Part shown: positions 25,328-33,064 of the stretch, one piece after another | Numbering within the stretch: position 1 is the stretch's first letter | How the letters are laid out: each line of letters begins with the position of its first letter | Assembly: GCF_021023135.1 (NCBI RefSeq) | Contig: NZ_PGFV01000003.1 | Span: 124,001-188,000, forward strand | Source of the DNA: Brevibacterium sp. CCUG 69071 | Lineage (GTDB): Bacteria; Actinomycetota; Actinomycetes; Actinomycetales; Brevibacteriaceae | Length of the DNA: 64,000 nucleotides | Direction of reading: 5' to 3' | Position numbers and translations under genes: made by a program | The notes under the pieces: generated by a model | The model's input: only the letters and a program-made list of their open reading frames with translations | Databases searched by the model: none | What the model was told of the DNA's origin: nothing

Positions 25328-25404
25328 GGTCCCTCTATCAATAGATCCGTAGAACTACCGAAGAGTCGAAAGTACGAATAACCCTGTAGAAAGGCGCGAC
25401 AACG

Positions 25405-26739
25405 ATGTCCGTGGACACCACTGCTGAAGAAATGAAGATCGGAGCGCGTATGGACGCGCTCACACCGAACAGAGAGCACAGAAAACTCTTCGCCTACATC
25501 GGTGCCGGCGCAATGATCGACGCTTATGACATCTATGTTGCCGCCGGAGTCTCGGCAGCCCTGGTGTCGACCGGCTTCGCCGGAGTTCATGAAGTCGCCG
25601 TCTTCATGTCAATGACCTTCTTCGGCATGCTCCTCGGTGCAGCGACAGCGGGTTTCGTCGGAGACAAGTTCGGTCGCCGAATGAGCTATCAGATCAATCT
25701 ACTGATATTCGCTGTTGCCGGATTCGCAGCGGCCCTGGCACCGACTTTCGAGTTCCTCGTCGGTACCCGATTCATCATGGGGATCGGTCTCGGAGCCGAA
25801 CTCGTGCTTGCCGCGGCCATCCTCGGCGAGTTCGTACCCCCGCGCAGCAGAGGCCGCTGGACGGCCATGCTCGGCATCCTCGTCAACTCCGGACTGCTCT
25901 TCGCCTCCGCGATCGGAGCAGTGGTGATCTCCAGCTTCGGGTGGCGGTGGATGTTCGTCATCGGTGCCGTACTGGCTGTCATCGTCTGGATCGCCAGGAC
26001 GCGATGCCCCGAGTCGCCTCGATGGCTGGTCGTCAAGGGCAGAATGAACGAAGCGCAGGCTATCGTCGAGCGGTTCGAGAGGCTTTCGCAAACCACTCTG
26101 GAAGACAATCCGCCCGCATCTGTCACCACAGCGACCGAGTCGAGGGACACTGACAAACGTCCCTTCTGGCAGTTGGCAGTGCTCGGCACGGTAGTCGCAG
26201 TCGGTGTCAACATGTTCGTCTACGGCTTCATCTCCTGGATGCCGACGTTCTTCGTCGAACAGGGCATCGACGTCTCCCATTCTCTCGCCTACACGACAGC
26301 GATGGCTCTCGGCGCACCAGGAGGTGGACTCGTCTGCCTCCTGCTCATCAATAGACTCAACCGCCGCACAGCCATCGTGGCCTTCTCCATCATCGTCATT
26401 CCGCTCGGGCTTGCATATGCATCGGCGCAGTCGATCATCATGATCGTCATCATCGGCATTCTGCTCGTCACGGCGATCTACACGCTCGTCACGTTCGTGC
26501 TCTACTCCTACATGCCCGAGCTCTACCCAACCCGCTATCGGCTGCGCGGGACCGGCATCTCCTACACCTTCGCACGGGGTGCCTCGATCGTCGTGCCGTT
26601 CGTCATGTCCGGATTGTTCGTCGCATTCGGAATCTTCGGACCCATCGGCTTTGTCTGCGCCATGGCCATCTGCATGATCGTCGTCGTCTTCGCGATACCC
26701 GTCGAGACCCGCGGGCGCAGCCTCGAAGAGATCGCCTGA
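25405..26739 (+). CDS. major facilitator superfamily carrier, sugar/aromatic-acid symporter type
   Basis: The 444-residue protein has 12 predicted helices, the first with DAYDIYVAAGVSAAL and loop 2-3 with GFVGDKFGRRMSY. A central loop after helix 6 is hydrophilic (residues 205-250). The PESPRWLVVKGR block occurs in the sugar-porter/AAHS-like branch. It is 77 bp after the amidase and followed by CoA-pathway genes, which suggests uptake of an acid or amide that the cluster degrades. Confidence 0.85.
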   Translation: MSVDTTAEEMKIGARMDALTPNREHRKLFAYIGAGAMIDAYDIYVAAGVSAALVSTGFAGVHEVAVFMSMTFFGMLLGAATAGFVGDKFGRRMSYQINLLIFAVAGFAAALAPTFEFLVGTRFIMGIGLGAELVLAAAILGEFVPPRSRGRWTAMLGILVNSGLLFASAIGAVVISSFGWRWMFVIGAVLAVIVWIARTRCPESPRWLVVKGRMNEAQAIVERFERLSQTTLEDNPPASVTTATESRDTDKRPFWQLAVLGTVVAVGVNMFVYGFISWMPTFFVEQGIDVSHSLAYTTAMALGAPGGGLVCLLLINRLNRRTAIVAFSIIVIPLGLAYASAQSIIMIVIIGILLVTAIYTLVTFVLYSYMPELYPTRYRLRGTGISYTFARGASIVVPFVMSGLFVAFGIFGPIGFVCAMAICMIVVVFAIPVETRGRSLEEIA

Positions 26740-26818
26740 AAACACGTCAGCACGGCAAGTCGGCCGTCGTCCGCCCTACCCACAGAACCGCACCACCCGG
26801 ACAAGGAGTCACACCCAC

Positions 26819-27346
26819 ATGAGCACCCATGACGCGACCATCGGCCGCTTCTTCGATGACTACGTCGTCGGAGACGTCTACCAGCATCCATTCGGCCGCA
26901 CCATCACCGAAGCGGACAACGTCTGGCTGACGAATCTGACGATGAATACGAATCAGAACCACTTCAACGACCACTTCGCCGCGCAGAACCCGATCACCGA
27001 CGGCAAAGTCATCGTCAACTCGGGGCTCACCGTAGCCCTGGTGCTCGGCCTGACGGTGTATGACATGAGCCAGAACGCGATTTCGAATCTGGCCTTCACC
27101 GATATCGCCTTCCGCCATCCGGTCTACGTCGGGGACACCCTCTATGCCGAGAGTGTGTGCACCGATGCCCGCCGGTCGAAGTCACGCGAATACGCAGGAA
27201 TCATCTCCATGACCACCCGCGGTCTCAACCAGGACGGTACGACCGTCGTGACCTGGAAGCGTTCGGTCATGGTGGCCACCCGCGACAGCGGAATCGGGCA
27301 GGGTTATTTTCCCGAGTCCTCCGACTCCGTCCTCGACTACAACTGA
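26819..27346 (+). CDS. MaoC-like enoyl-CoA hydratase
   Basis: The 175-residue hotdog-fold protein has the MaoC hydratase block RTITEADNVWLTNLTMNTNQNHFNDHFA (hydratase-2 Asp/His motif region) and VYVGDTLYAES. MaoC hydratases add water to trans-2-enoyl-CoA; members next to CoA-transferase and CitE genes act on mesaconyl-CoA or itaconyl-CoA. AAGGAG precedes the start. Confidence 0.87.
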   Translation: MSTHDATIGRFFDDYVVGDVYQHPFGRTITEADNVWLTNLTMNTNQNHFNDHFAAQNPITDGKVIVNSGLTVALVLGLTVYDMSQNAISNLAFTDIAFRHPVYVGDTLYAESVCTDARRSKSREYAGIISMTTRGLNQDGTTVVTWKRSVMVATRDSGIGQGYFPESSDSVLDYN

Positions 27347-27415
27347 GTCGACCATGAGAGCACTCACTCAACGACGAATCCCCGCCGACCAGCAGCGAGC
27401 AAAGGAGCAGAACAC

Positions 27416-28579
27416 ATGAAGCCGCTCGAGGACATCCGCATCATCGCCGTCGAACAGTACGGCGCCGGCCCCTGGGGTTCGATGCACCTCGCCGACCTCG
27501 GCGCAGACGTCATCAAGATCGAGGACCCGAATACGGGAGGGGACATCGGACGCTACGTTCCGCCCTACCGCGAAGGTGAGGACTCCCTTTTCTACGAATC
27601 GTTCAATCGCAACAAACGCAGCATCGCACTGAGCCTCAAGGATGACGAAGACCGGGCCGTCTTCGACCGCCTCGTCGCTACGGCGGATGTCGTGTACTCG
27701 AATCTGCGCGGAGACGTTCCCGCCAAGCTCGGCATCACGTACGACGACCTGAGCAGCATCAACCCGCAGATCGTCTGCTGCACACTCTCCGGGTACGGCA
27801 GCCAGGGCGCAGCCGCCAGACGGCCCGGCTATGACTACATGCTGCAGGCCGCCGCGGGATGGATGGACATCACCGGTGAACCGGACGGGCCACCGACGAA
27901 GTCCGGCCTCTCCCTCGTCGATTTCAGCGGCGGATTGGTCGCAGCGATCTCCATGCTTGCCGCTGTTCACGCCGCGCGCCGTGACGGTGTGGGAACCGAC
28001 TGCGATCTCAGTCTCTTCGACACCGCCGTGTCAATGCTCAGCTACGTGGGCAACTGGCATCTCAACGAAGGTTTCGAACCGCGCCGAACACCGAAGTCTT
28101 CTCATCCCTCACTCGTTCCCTTCCAAGCGTTCGAGGCAGCCGACGGCTGGCTGACCGTCGGCTGCGCCAAGGAGAAGTTCTATCGCCGCCTGGTCGACGT
28201 GATCGGGGACGAGCGGCTGAATGCCGAAGAATTCTCCGATTTCGAACGAAGAATCGCGAACAAGGACAGACTTCTGCCTCTCCTCGACGAGGCATTTCTG
28301 CAGCGTTCCGCCGAGGAGTGGGTGAGCCTGCTTGAATCCGCCGGGGTGCCGGTGGCGAAGGTGAAGAGCGTGGCAGAGGCCCTCGACGATCCGCTCGTCG
28401 AGGAACGCGGCCTCGTCTTCGATACCGACCATGGCCGGTGGGGAACGATCCGCAACATAGCCACTGCACCTCGTGCCGGAGCCCGCCTCGACTCCCACCG
28501 GGCGGCACCCCAGATCGATGAACACCGCGCTGAGCTTCTCGCTGAGCTCGGCCTGAACACCACAAGTAAAGGAGCCTGA
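27416..28579 (+). CDS. class III CoA-transferase (CaiB/BaiF family)
   Basis: The 387-residue protein shows PWGSMHLADLGADVIKIEDP, SFNRNKRSIALSL and the likely catalytic aspartate D140 in RPGYDYMLQAAAG, which forms the aspartyl-CoA anhydride in this family. It would move CoA from a donor such as succinyl-CoA to the imported acid. AAGGAG precedes the ATG. It is followed after 4 nt by the acyl-CoA dehydrogenase gene, so they are co-translated. Confidence 0.9.
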   Translation: MKPLEDIRIIAVEQYGAGPWGSMHLADLGADVIKIEDPNTGGDIGRYVPPYREGEDSLFYESFNRNKRSIALSLKDDEDRAVFDRLVATADVVYSNLRGDVPAKLGITYDDLSSINPQIVCCTLSGYGSQGAAARRPGYDYMLQAAAGWMDITGEPDGPPTKSGLSLVDFSGGLVAAISMLAAVHAARRDGVGTDCDLSLFDTAVSMLSYVGNWHLNEGFEPRRTPKSSHPSLVPFQAFEAADGWLTVGCAKEKFYRRLVDVIGDERLNAEEFSDFERRIANKDRLLPLLDEAFLQRSAEEWVSLLESAGVPVAKVKSVAEALDDPLVEERGLVFDTDHGRWGTIRNIATAPRAGARLDSHRAAPQIDEHRAELLAELGLNTTSKGA

Positions 28580-28583
28580 GACG

Positions 28584-29738
28584 ATGTTCGAACTCAGCGA
28601 AGAGCAGAATGATTTCAAGAAGTCACTGCGCACGTTCGTCGACCGGGAGATCATCCCCGTCGCCCGCGAGATGGAAGCCACGGGCGAATACCCCAGCGCC
28701 ATCGTCGACGGGCTCAAGGAGATGGGGCTCTTCGGACTGACGATCCCCGAGGATCACGATGGACTGGGCATCGATCCCGTCTCGTTCGGAATCGTCTTCG
28801 AGGAACTGGCGCGCGGCTGGATGGGGATCGCCGGCGTTCTCGGCAGCCACACCATGGCAGCGAAGATGATCGCCGAGCACGGCACCGACGATCAGAGGGC
28901 CACATACCTCTCCGACCTGGCCTCGGGCTCACGTCGCACGGCCCTCGCGCTCACCGAACCGGACGCCGGAACGGACCTCCAGGGCATCAAGACCACGGCG
29001 AAAAGGGTCGAAGGCGGGTACCTCATCAACGGCGCGAAGATGTGGATCACGAACGCCCGACATGCCGATCCGCTCCCGGTTCTCGTCAAGACCGACACGA
29101 CGACCACTCCGGCGCACAAAGGCATGAGCATCCTGCTCGTCGAAGCCGGCACTTCGGGATTCGAAGTCACCAAGGACATCGAGAAGCTCGGCTACAAGGG
29201 ACCGGAGAGCTGTGAGATCGTCTTCGAGAACTGCGAGGTCCCCGAGTCCGCCCTCCTCGGCGGCGTCGAGGGGCGCGGCATGCAGCAGGTGCTCTCGGCT
29301 CTGCAATGGGGCCGTGTGAATATTGCGGGCCGCTCCGTCGGCATCGCACAGCGGGCGCTTGAAGAATCCGTGTCCTACGCCCAAGAGCGCGAATCGTTCG
29401 GGCAGCCGATCTCAGAGTTCCAAGCCATTCAGCTCCGCGTCGGGCGGATGGCCACGCGGGTGCAGGCCGCACGCCAGCTGATGTACTGGTCGGCGCAGTC
29501 CCTCCTCCAGGGTCGCGCGGACGGAGAAACCGGGATGGCCAAGGTCTTCTGCTCGGAGGTGGCTCTCGAGTCCGCCATCGAAGCCATGTCGATCCACGGC
29601 GGCTACGGATATTCAAAGGAATATGAGATCGAACGACTCTACCGTGATGCTCCGCTGATGAGTATCGGTGAGGGAACGAACGACATCCTCAACACGGTGA
29701 TTGCCAAATCCATCTTCAGCGGCCGAACCAAGATCTGA
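28584..29738 (+). CDS. acyl-CoA dehydrogenase
   Basis: The 384-residue flavoprotein has the two signature patterns, ALTEPDAGTDLQGIKTTA and the C-terminal block HGGYGYSKEYEIERLYRDAPLMSIGEGTNDI with catalytic base E363. It would oxidise the acyl-CoA made by the preceding transferase to the enoyl-CoA used by the MaoC hydratase. Short branched or dicarboxylic acyl-CoA is likely given the neighbours, but chain-length specificity cannot be read from the sequence. Confidence 0.92.
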   Translation: MFELSEEQNDFKKSLRTFVDREIIPVAREMEATGEYPSAIVDGLKEMGLFGLTIPEDHDGLGIDPVSFGIVFEELARGWMGIAGVLGSHTMAAKMIAEHGTDDQRATYLSDLASGSRRTALALTEPDAGTDLQGIKTTAKRVEGGYLINGAKMWITNARHADPLPVLVKTDTTTTPAHKGMSILLVEAGTSGFEVTKDIEKLGYKGPESCEIVFENCEVPESALLGGVEGRGMQQVLSALQWGRVNIAGRSVGIAQRALEESVSYAQERESFGQPISEFQAIQLRVGRMATRVQAARQLMYWSAQSLLQGRADGETGMAKVFCSEVALESAIEAMSIHGGYGYSKEYEIERLYRDAPLMSIGEGTNDILNTVIAKSIFSGRTKI

Positions 29739-29752
29739 ACTCGGGAGAACTC

Positions 29753-31126
29753 ATGACCAGCATTTCCCAGACCATCGCCTCCGCCGCCACCCAGATCGGG
29801 CTCGAGGACATACCGGAGAAGGTCCAAGTGCGTGCCCGCCACCTATTGCTCGATTCGATCGGCGTCGGCATCGCCGCCAGCCACACGGACTTCGCCGAGG
29901 TGGCCATGAAGGGCCTGGCATCACCTGATCCCGGCGACGTTCCCGTCATCGGGCGCTCCCAGACTCTCTCGAAGTCGGGGGCCGCCATCGCCAACGGCTT
30001 GATGATCCATGGCCACGATTTCGACGATACGCATATCGCCGCAGTGTCGCATGTGAGCGCCTCGTCGCTGGCCGCGGTCATCAGCGCCGCCGCCGGCAGC
30101 ACGTCCGTCAGCCTCGGCGATCTGCTCGTCGGGTATATTCTCGCGATCGAGGTCAACGCTCGCCTGGGGATGGCCGTCGACGGCCAGTTCCATGACAAGG
30201 GCTTCCACCCGACTGGCGTCCTCGGTGCCTTCGGTTCGGCTATCGGTGTCGGCAGACTCTCCGGCCTGACCGCCGACCAGCTCGTCTCCGCTCAAGGCAT
30301 AGCCGGATCGTTCTCCTCGGGCATCCTGCAGTTTCTCGATGAGGGAGCACCGACGAAACGACTCCACCCGGGCTGGGCCGCCAACGCCGGACTGCACGCC
30401 GCCAGTCTTGCCGCGGCAGGATTCGAGGGGCCGACCGAGATCTACGAAGGACGGTTCGGTCTCTACCGCACCCATCTCCAGGACCGCTCCGCGCCGAGCG
30501 CAGATCTCTTCACCAACCTCGGCGAGGTCTGGGAGGTCGAGAATGTCGCGGTCAAACCGTTTCCGACCTGTCATTTCACCCATTCGTTCATCGACATCGC
30601 GACGCGACTGCGAGAGGATCCTGCATTCGACTTCGAGCAGATCGAATCAATCACGGCAAAGATCCACGATGTGCCAGCAAAGGTCGTGTGCGAACCAATC
30701 GAGGACAAGCTGCGGCCACGCAGCGAATACGATGCGAAGTTCAGCCTGCCGTTCCTGACAGCGGCGGCGCTCAAACACGGGAGGATCACCTTCGCCGAGC
30801 TCGACGAATCGGCACGCAGCGAGGAGGATGTTCTCACGGCAGCCGCTCTTGTCACGGTCGAACACGATGAGGCCAGCCTCTACCCGAAGGCCTTCTCAGG
30901 TGACCTGACCGTCGCCCTCAAGGATGGTGCCATTCTGCACGAGGCAGAGCTGGTCAACAGGGGCCATGAATCACGTCCGCTGAGCAACGACGAGGTCAAA
31001 GCGAAGTTCGACGAATGCGTGGTGCCTGTGCTCGGCGCTCAGCAGGCCGCGGAGATCCGGTCCGCGATCACCGACTCGTCCTCCGATACTGCTGCGGCGG
31101 TGCTCATCGGAGCGTTCAATGGATGA
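29753..31126 (+). CDS. MmgE/PrpD-family protein
   Basis: The 457-residue protein has the family features RARHLLLDSIGVGIAAS, GHDFDDTHIAAVSHVSAS, FHPTGVLGAFGSAIGVGRL and KPFPTCHFTHSFIDIA. The family contains 2-methylcitrate dehydratase, cis-aconitate decarboxylase and iminodisuccinate epimerase. In this cluster a dehydratase or decarboxylase acting on a tricarboxylic or branched dicarboxylic acid fits. The stop overlaps the next start by 8 nt. Confidence 0.87.
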   Translation: MTSISQTIASAATQIGLEDIPEKVQVRARHLLLDSIGVGIAASHTDFAEVAMKGLASPDPGDVPVIGRSQTLSKSGAAIANGLMIHGHDFDDTHIAAVSHVSASSLAAVISAAAGSTSVSLGDLLVGYILAIEVNARLGMAVDGQFHDKGFHPTGVLGAFGSAIGVGRLSGLTADQLVSAQGIAGSFSSGILQFLDEGAPTKRLHPGWAANAGLHAASLAAAGFEGPTEIYEGRFGLYRTHLQDRSAPSADLFTNLGEVWEVENVAVKPFPTCHFTHSFIDIATRLREDPAFDFEQIESITAKIHDVPAKVVCEPIEDKLRPRSEYDAKFSLPFLTAAALKHGRITFAELDESARSEEDVLTAAALVTVEHDEASLYPKAFSGDLTVALKDGAILHEAELVNRGHESRPLSNDEVKAKFDECVVPVLGAQQAAEIRSAITDSSSDTAAAVLIGAFNG

Positions 31127-31976
31127 GTCCCCCGATCCCTCCGGGACCGACGGGTCGAACCTCGCGACTCCTATCAGCACGCGGGGCCCCGGTTGGCTGT
31201 TCGTCCCTGCGGACCGACCGGACCGCTTCGCCAAGGCTGCCGCCTCGGCAGATCTCGTGATCATCGATCTCGAGGATGCGGTGCGCGCCGCTGACAAGGA
31301 ACGGGCGAGACAGACTCTGCGCACGGCCGATCTTGACGTGGAGCAGACCTGCATCCGCATCAACGGCTTCGCCACAGCGGACTTCGCTGCCGATCTTGCG
31401 CTCGTGCGCGAACTCGGAGTCAGAACCATCATGCTGCCCATGACCGAGGAGGACCAGCCGCTTGATTTGCTGTCGGACTTTCAGGTTATTGCTCTCGTCG
31501 AGACCGCCAAGGGGGTGTCCGGGGTTGAATCGATCGCGGCCGTTCCGTGTGTGCAAGCATTAGCCCTCGGGTCGGCAGACCTGCAGCTTGACCTCCGCTC
31601 GCGCGCCCTACCCGGTGCCGAATCCGCCTTCGATGATCTCCTGGCGTTCGCGCGGACCAGGCTGCTCTTCGCGGCCCGATCCTTCGACATCGCTGCCATC
31701 GACTCGGCCCATGTCGCCATCACCGACGAATCCGGGCTTGCGGGAGCGGCGAGCACTGCAGCTGCCTACGGGTTCGATGGGAAGCTCGCAATCCATCCCC
31801 GTCAGGTCCCACTTATCCGCCGCGCATTCGCTCCGACCTCCGGTGAACTCGAGTGGGCGCGAGCGGTGGTCCGCGGAGCGCATTCCCACTCCGTTGGTGC
31901 ATTCGCCCTTGACGGTGAGCTCATCGACGAGGTTGTAATTCGGCGGGCCGAGATGCTTCTCCGCCTCGCGTCTTGA
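31119..31976 (+). CDS. CitE-like CoA-ester lyase (HpcH/HpaI superfamily)
   Basis: The 285-residue TIM-barrel protein has GWLFVPADRPDRFAKAAASADLVIIDLEDAV, CIRINGF, IALVETAKGVSGVESIA and LALGSADLQLDL, with GKLAIHPRQV near the end. These are the substrate- and Mg-binding blocks of CitE-like enzymes (citramalyl-CoA, malyl-CoA and beta-methylmalyl-CoA lyases). It would carry out the final C-C cleavage of the pathway. It overlaps the MmgE/PrpD gene. Confidence 0.87.
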   Translation: MDESPDPSGTDGSNLATPISTRGPGWLFVPADRPDRFAKAAASADLVIIDLEDAVRAADKERARQTLRTADLDVEQTCIRINGFATADFAADLALVRELGVRTIMLPMTEEDQPLDLLSDFQVIALVETAKGVSGVESIAAVPCVQALALGSADLQLDLRSRALPGAESAFDDLLAFARTRLLFAARSFDIAAIDSAHVAITDESGLAGAASTAAAYGFDGKLAIHPRQVPLIRRAFAPTSGELEWARAVVRGAHSHSVGAFALDGELIDEVVIRRAEMLLRLAS

Positions 31977-32096
31977 GACCCAAGCATCCGGCTGGGAACT
32001 GTTCTGCAGGAAGCCGAATGGTCCGACGGTCACATTGCGCGCTCGAGGTCGAGGTGTGAGGGTCAGAGCCGGATTCGCATTACGATGGCATGACAG

Positions 32097-32135
32097 GTAG
32101 TCGGCATCGCCCGTGGCAGCCGACTACACGGGCGA
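32097..32135 (+). promoter_or_regulatory. two competing perfect hairpins in the leader of the GntR gene
   Basis: GTAGTCGGC (32097-32105) pairs with GCCGACTAC (32119-32127), and TCGCCCGTG (32107-32115) pairs with CACGGGCGA (32127-32135). The stems interleave and share a base, so only one can form. The second would end 8 nt before the GAGGAG site of a small frame. This may be an attenuator-like switch, or DNA operators; the first hairpin may also end the upstream operon. Confidence 0.5.
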
Positions 32136-32157
32136 ATACGCAGAGGAGTAGGGCAGC

Positions 32158-32274
32158 TTGGGTCAGCGCATTATCGACTTCTCACTGATTGCCGCCGTGC
32201 CCGGCAGCAGTTCCCACACCCTCGGCCGTCCGCTGAAGCAGGCGATGCACGGCCTCGAGATCGCCGGAGTCTGA
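32158..32274 (+). CDS. possible 38-codon leader peptide
   Basis: A TTG start preceded by GAGGAG (32143-32148, 9-nt spacing) opens a frame beginning MGQRIIDFSLIAAVPG and ending HGLEIAGV. Its stop lies one base before the ATG of the GntR gene, so translation could be coupled. No homologue comes to mind. The competing hairpins just upstream make a regulatory leader plausible. It could also be chance. Confidence 0.3.
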   Translation: MGQRIIDFSLIAAVPGSSSHTLGRPLKQAMHGLEIAGV

Positions 32275-32275
32275 C

Positions 32276-32965
32276 ATGGTCGAATCAAGAACCGCCTATT
32301 CAGTGGTTGCAGAGAAGCTGCGGCGCCAGATCCTCGACGGGACGCTCGCTCCCGGTTCACGTCTGCCCTCGGATGCGGAACTTCGCGAGACTTACGCGGT
32401 TGGGCAGAGTACGATCCGAGAAGCCCTGAGGACTCTCTCGAGCGAGCATCTTGTCAAGAGCGTACGCGGAGTGAACGGCGGCTCATTCGTCACGATGCCC
32501 ACCGTGGGTCATCTCGGTTCACAGCTAGAAGTCGGTGTCACGCTGCTTGCCTCTGCCGAGTCGATCTCCATTGACGATCTCATGGAGATCCGGCATATCA
32601 CCGAGGTTCCGGCCGCGGGATACGCGGCCTCTCGGCGAACCGACGAGGATCTGGTGAAGCTGAGGAACTCGGACCCGAGCCTGCGGAGTGAGGAGTCATC
32701 GTTCTCGAGCCACTCGACCTTCCACCAGCAGATCGTCGAAGCTGCGCACAACACCTTGCTTGAAATTGTCACGATTCCGCTATTCAATGCATTGCAGAAC
32801 ATCGTCGGTGAGTCGAATGCTGCTGCGAATATCGGCACCAGCGTCAGCCACGATCATTCGGCGCTCTTCGACGCGATCGTCCGTCGCGACTCAATGGACG
32901 CAATGGCGCTCATGCGTCGTCACCTCGATACCGTCTCGGAGTACTATCGCAGCCGCGGACTGTAG
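32276..32965 (+). CDS. GntR-family regulator, FadR/FCD subgroup
   Basis: The 229-residue protein has a GntR winged helix (YSVVAEKLRRQILDGTLAPGSRLPSDAELRETYAVGQSTIREALRTLS) and an all-helical FCD effector domain with the metal-ligand histidine pattern (ESSFSSHSTFHQQIVEAAHN, HDHSALFDAIVRRD). FCD regulators bind carboxylic acids or acyl-CoA-type metabolites. It lies after the dicarboxylate CoA cluster and converges on the hydantoinase genes; either set may be its target. Confidence 0.9.
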   Translation: MVESRTAYSVVAEKLRRQILDGTLAPGSRLPSDAELRETYAVGQSTIREALRTLSSEHLVKSVRGVNGGSFVTMPTVGHLGSQLEVGVTLLASAESISIDDLMEIRHITEVPAAGYAASRRTDEDLVKLRNSDPSLRSEESSFSSHSTFHQQIVEAAHNTLLEIVTIPLFNALQNIVGESNAAANIGTSVSHDHSALFDAIVRRDSMDAMALMRRHLDTVSEYYRSRGL

Positions 32966-32992
32966 AAGTTCTATTAGGGTCGATCGCAGAAA

Positions 32993-33053
32993 TGACCTCC
33001 TCGGGAGTGGCTGACTGATCATGCCGATCAAGCCGACCCTACCGAGGAGGTCA
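32993..33053. terminator. bidirectional terminator hairpin
   Basis: TGACCTCCTCGG (32993-33004) pairs with CCGAGGAGGTCA (33042-33053) between the convergent GntR and HyuB genes. A second inverted pair, AGGGTCG (32976-32982) and CGACCCT (33034-33040), interleaves with it. Confidence 0.6.
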
Positions 33054-33064
33054 CATTCAATGGA

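Noticed and set aside
32976..33053. Interleaved inverted repeats considered as ends of a miniature transposable element
   Set aside because: Only one copy is seen in the window and there is no target duplication; the position between convergent genes is explained by a terminator.
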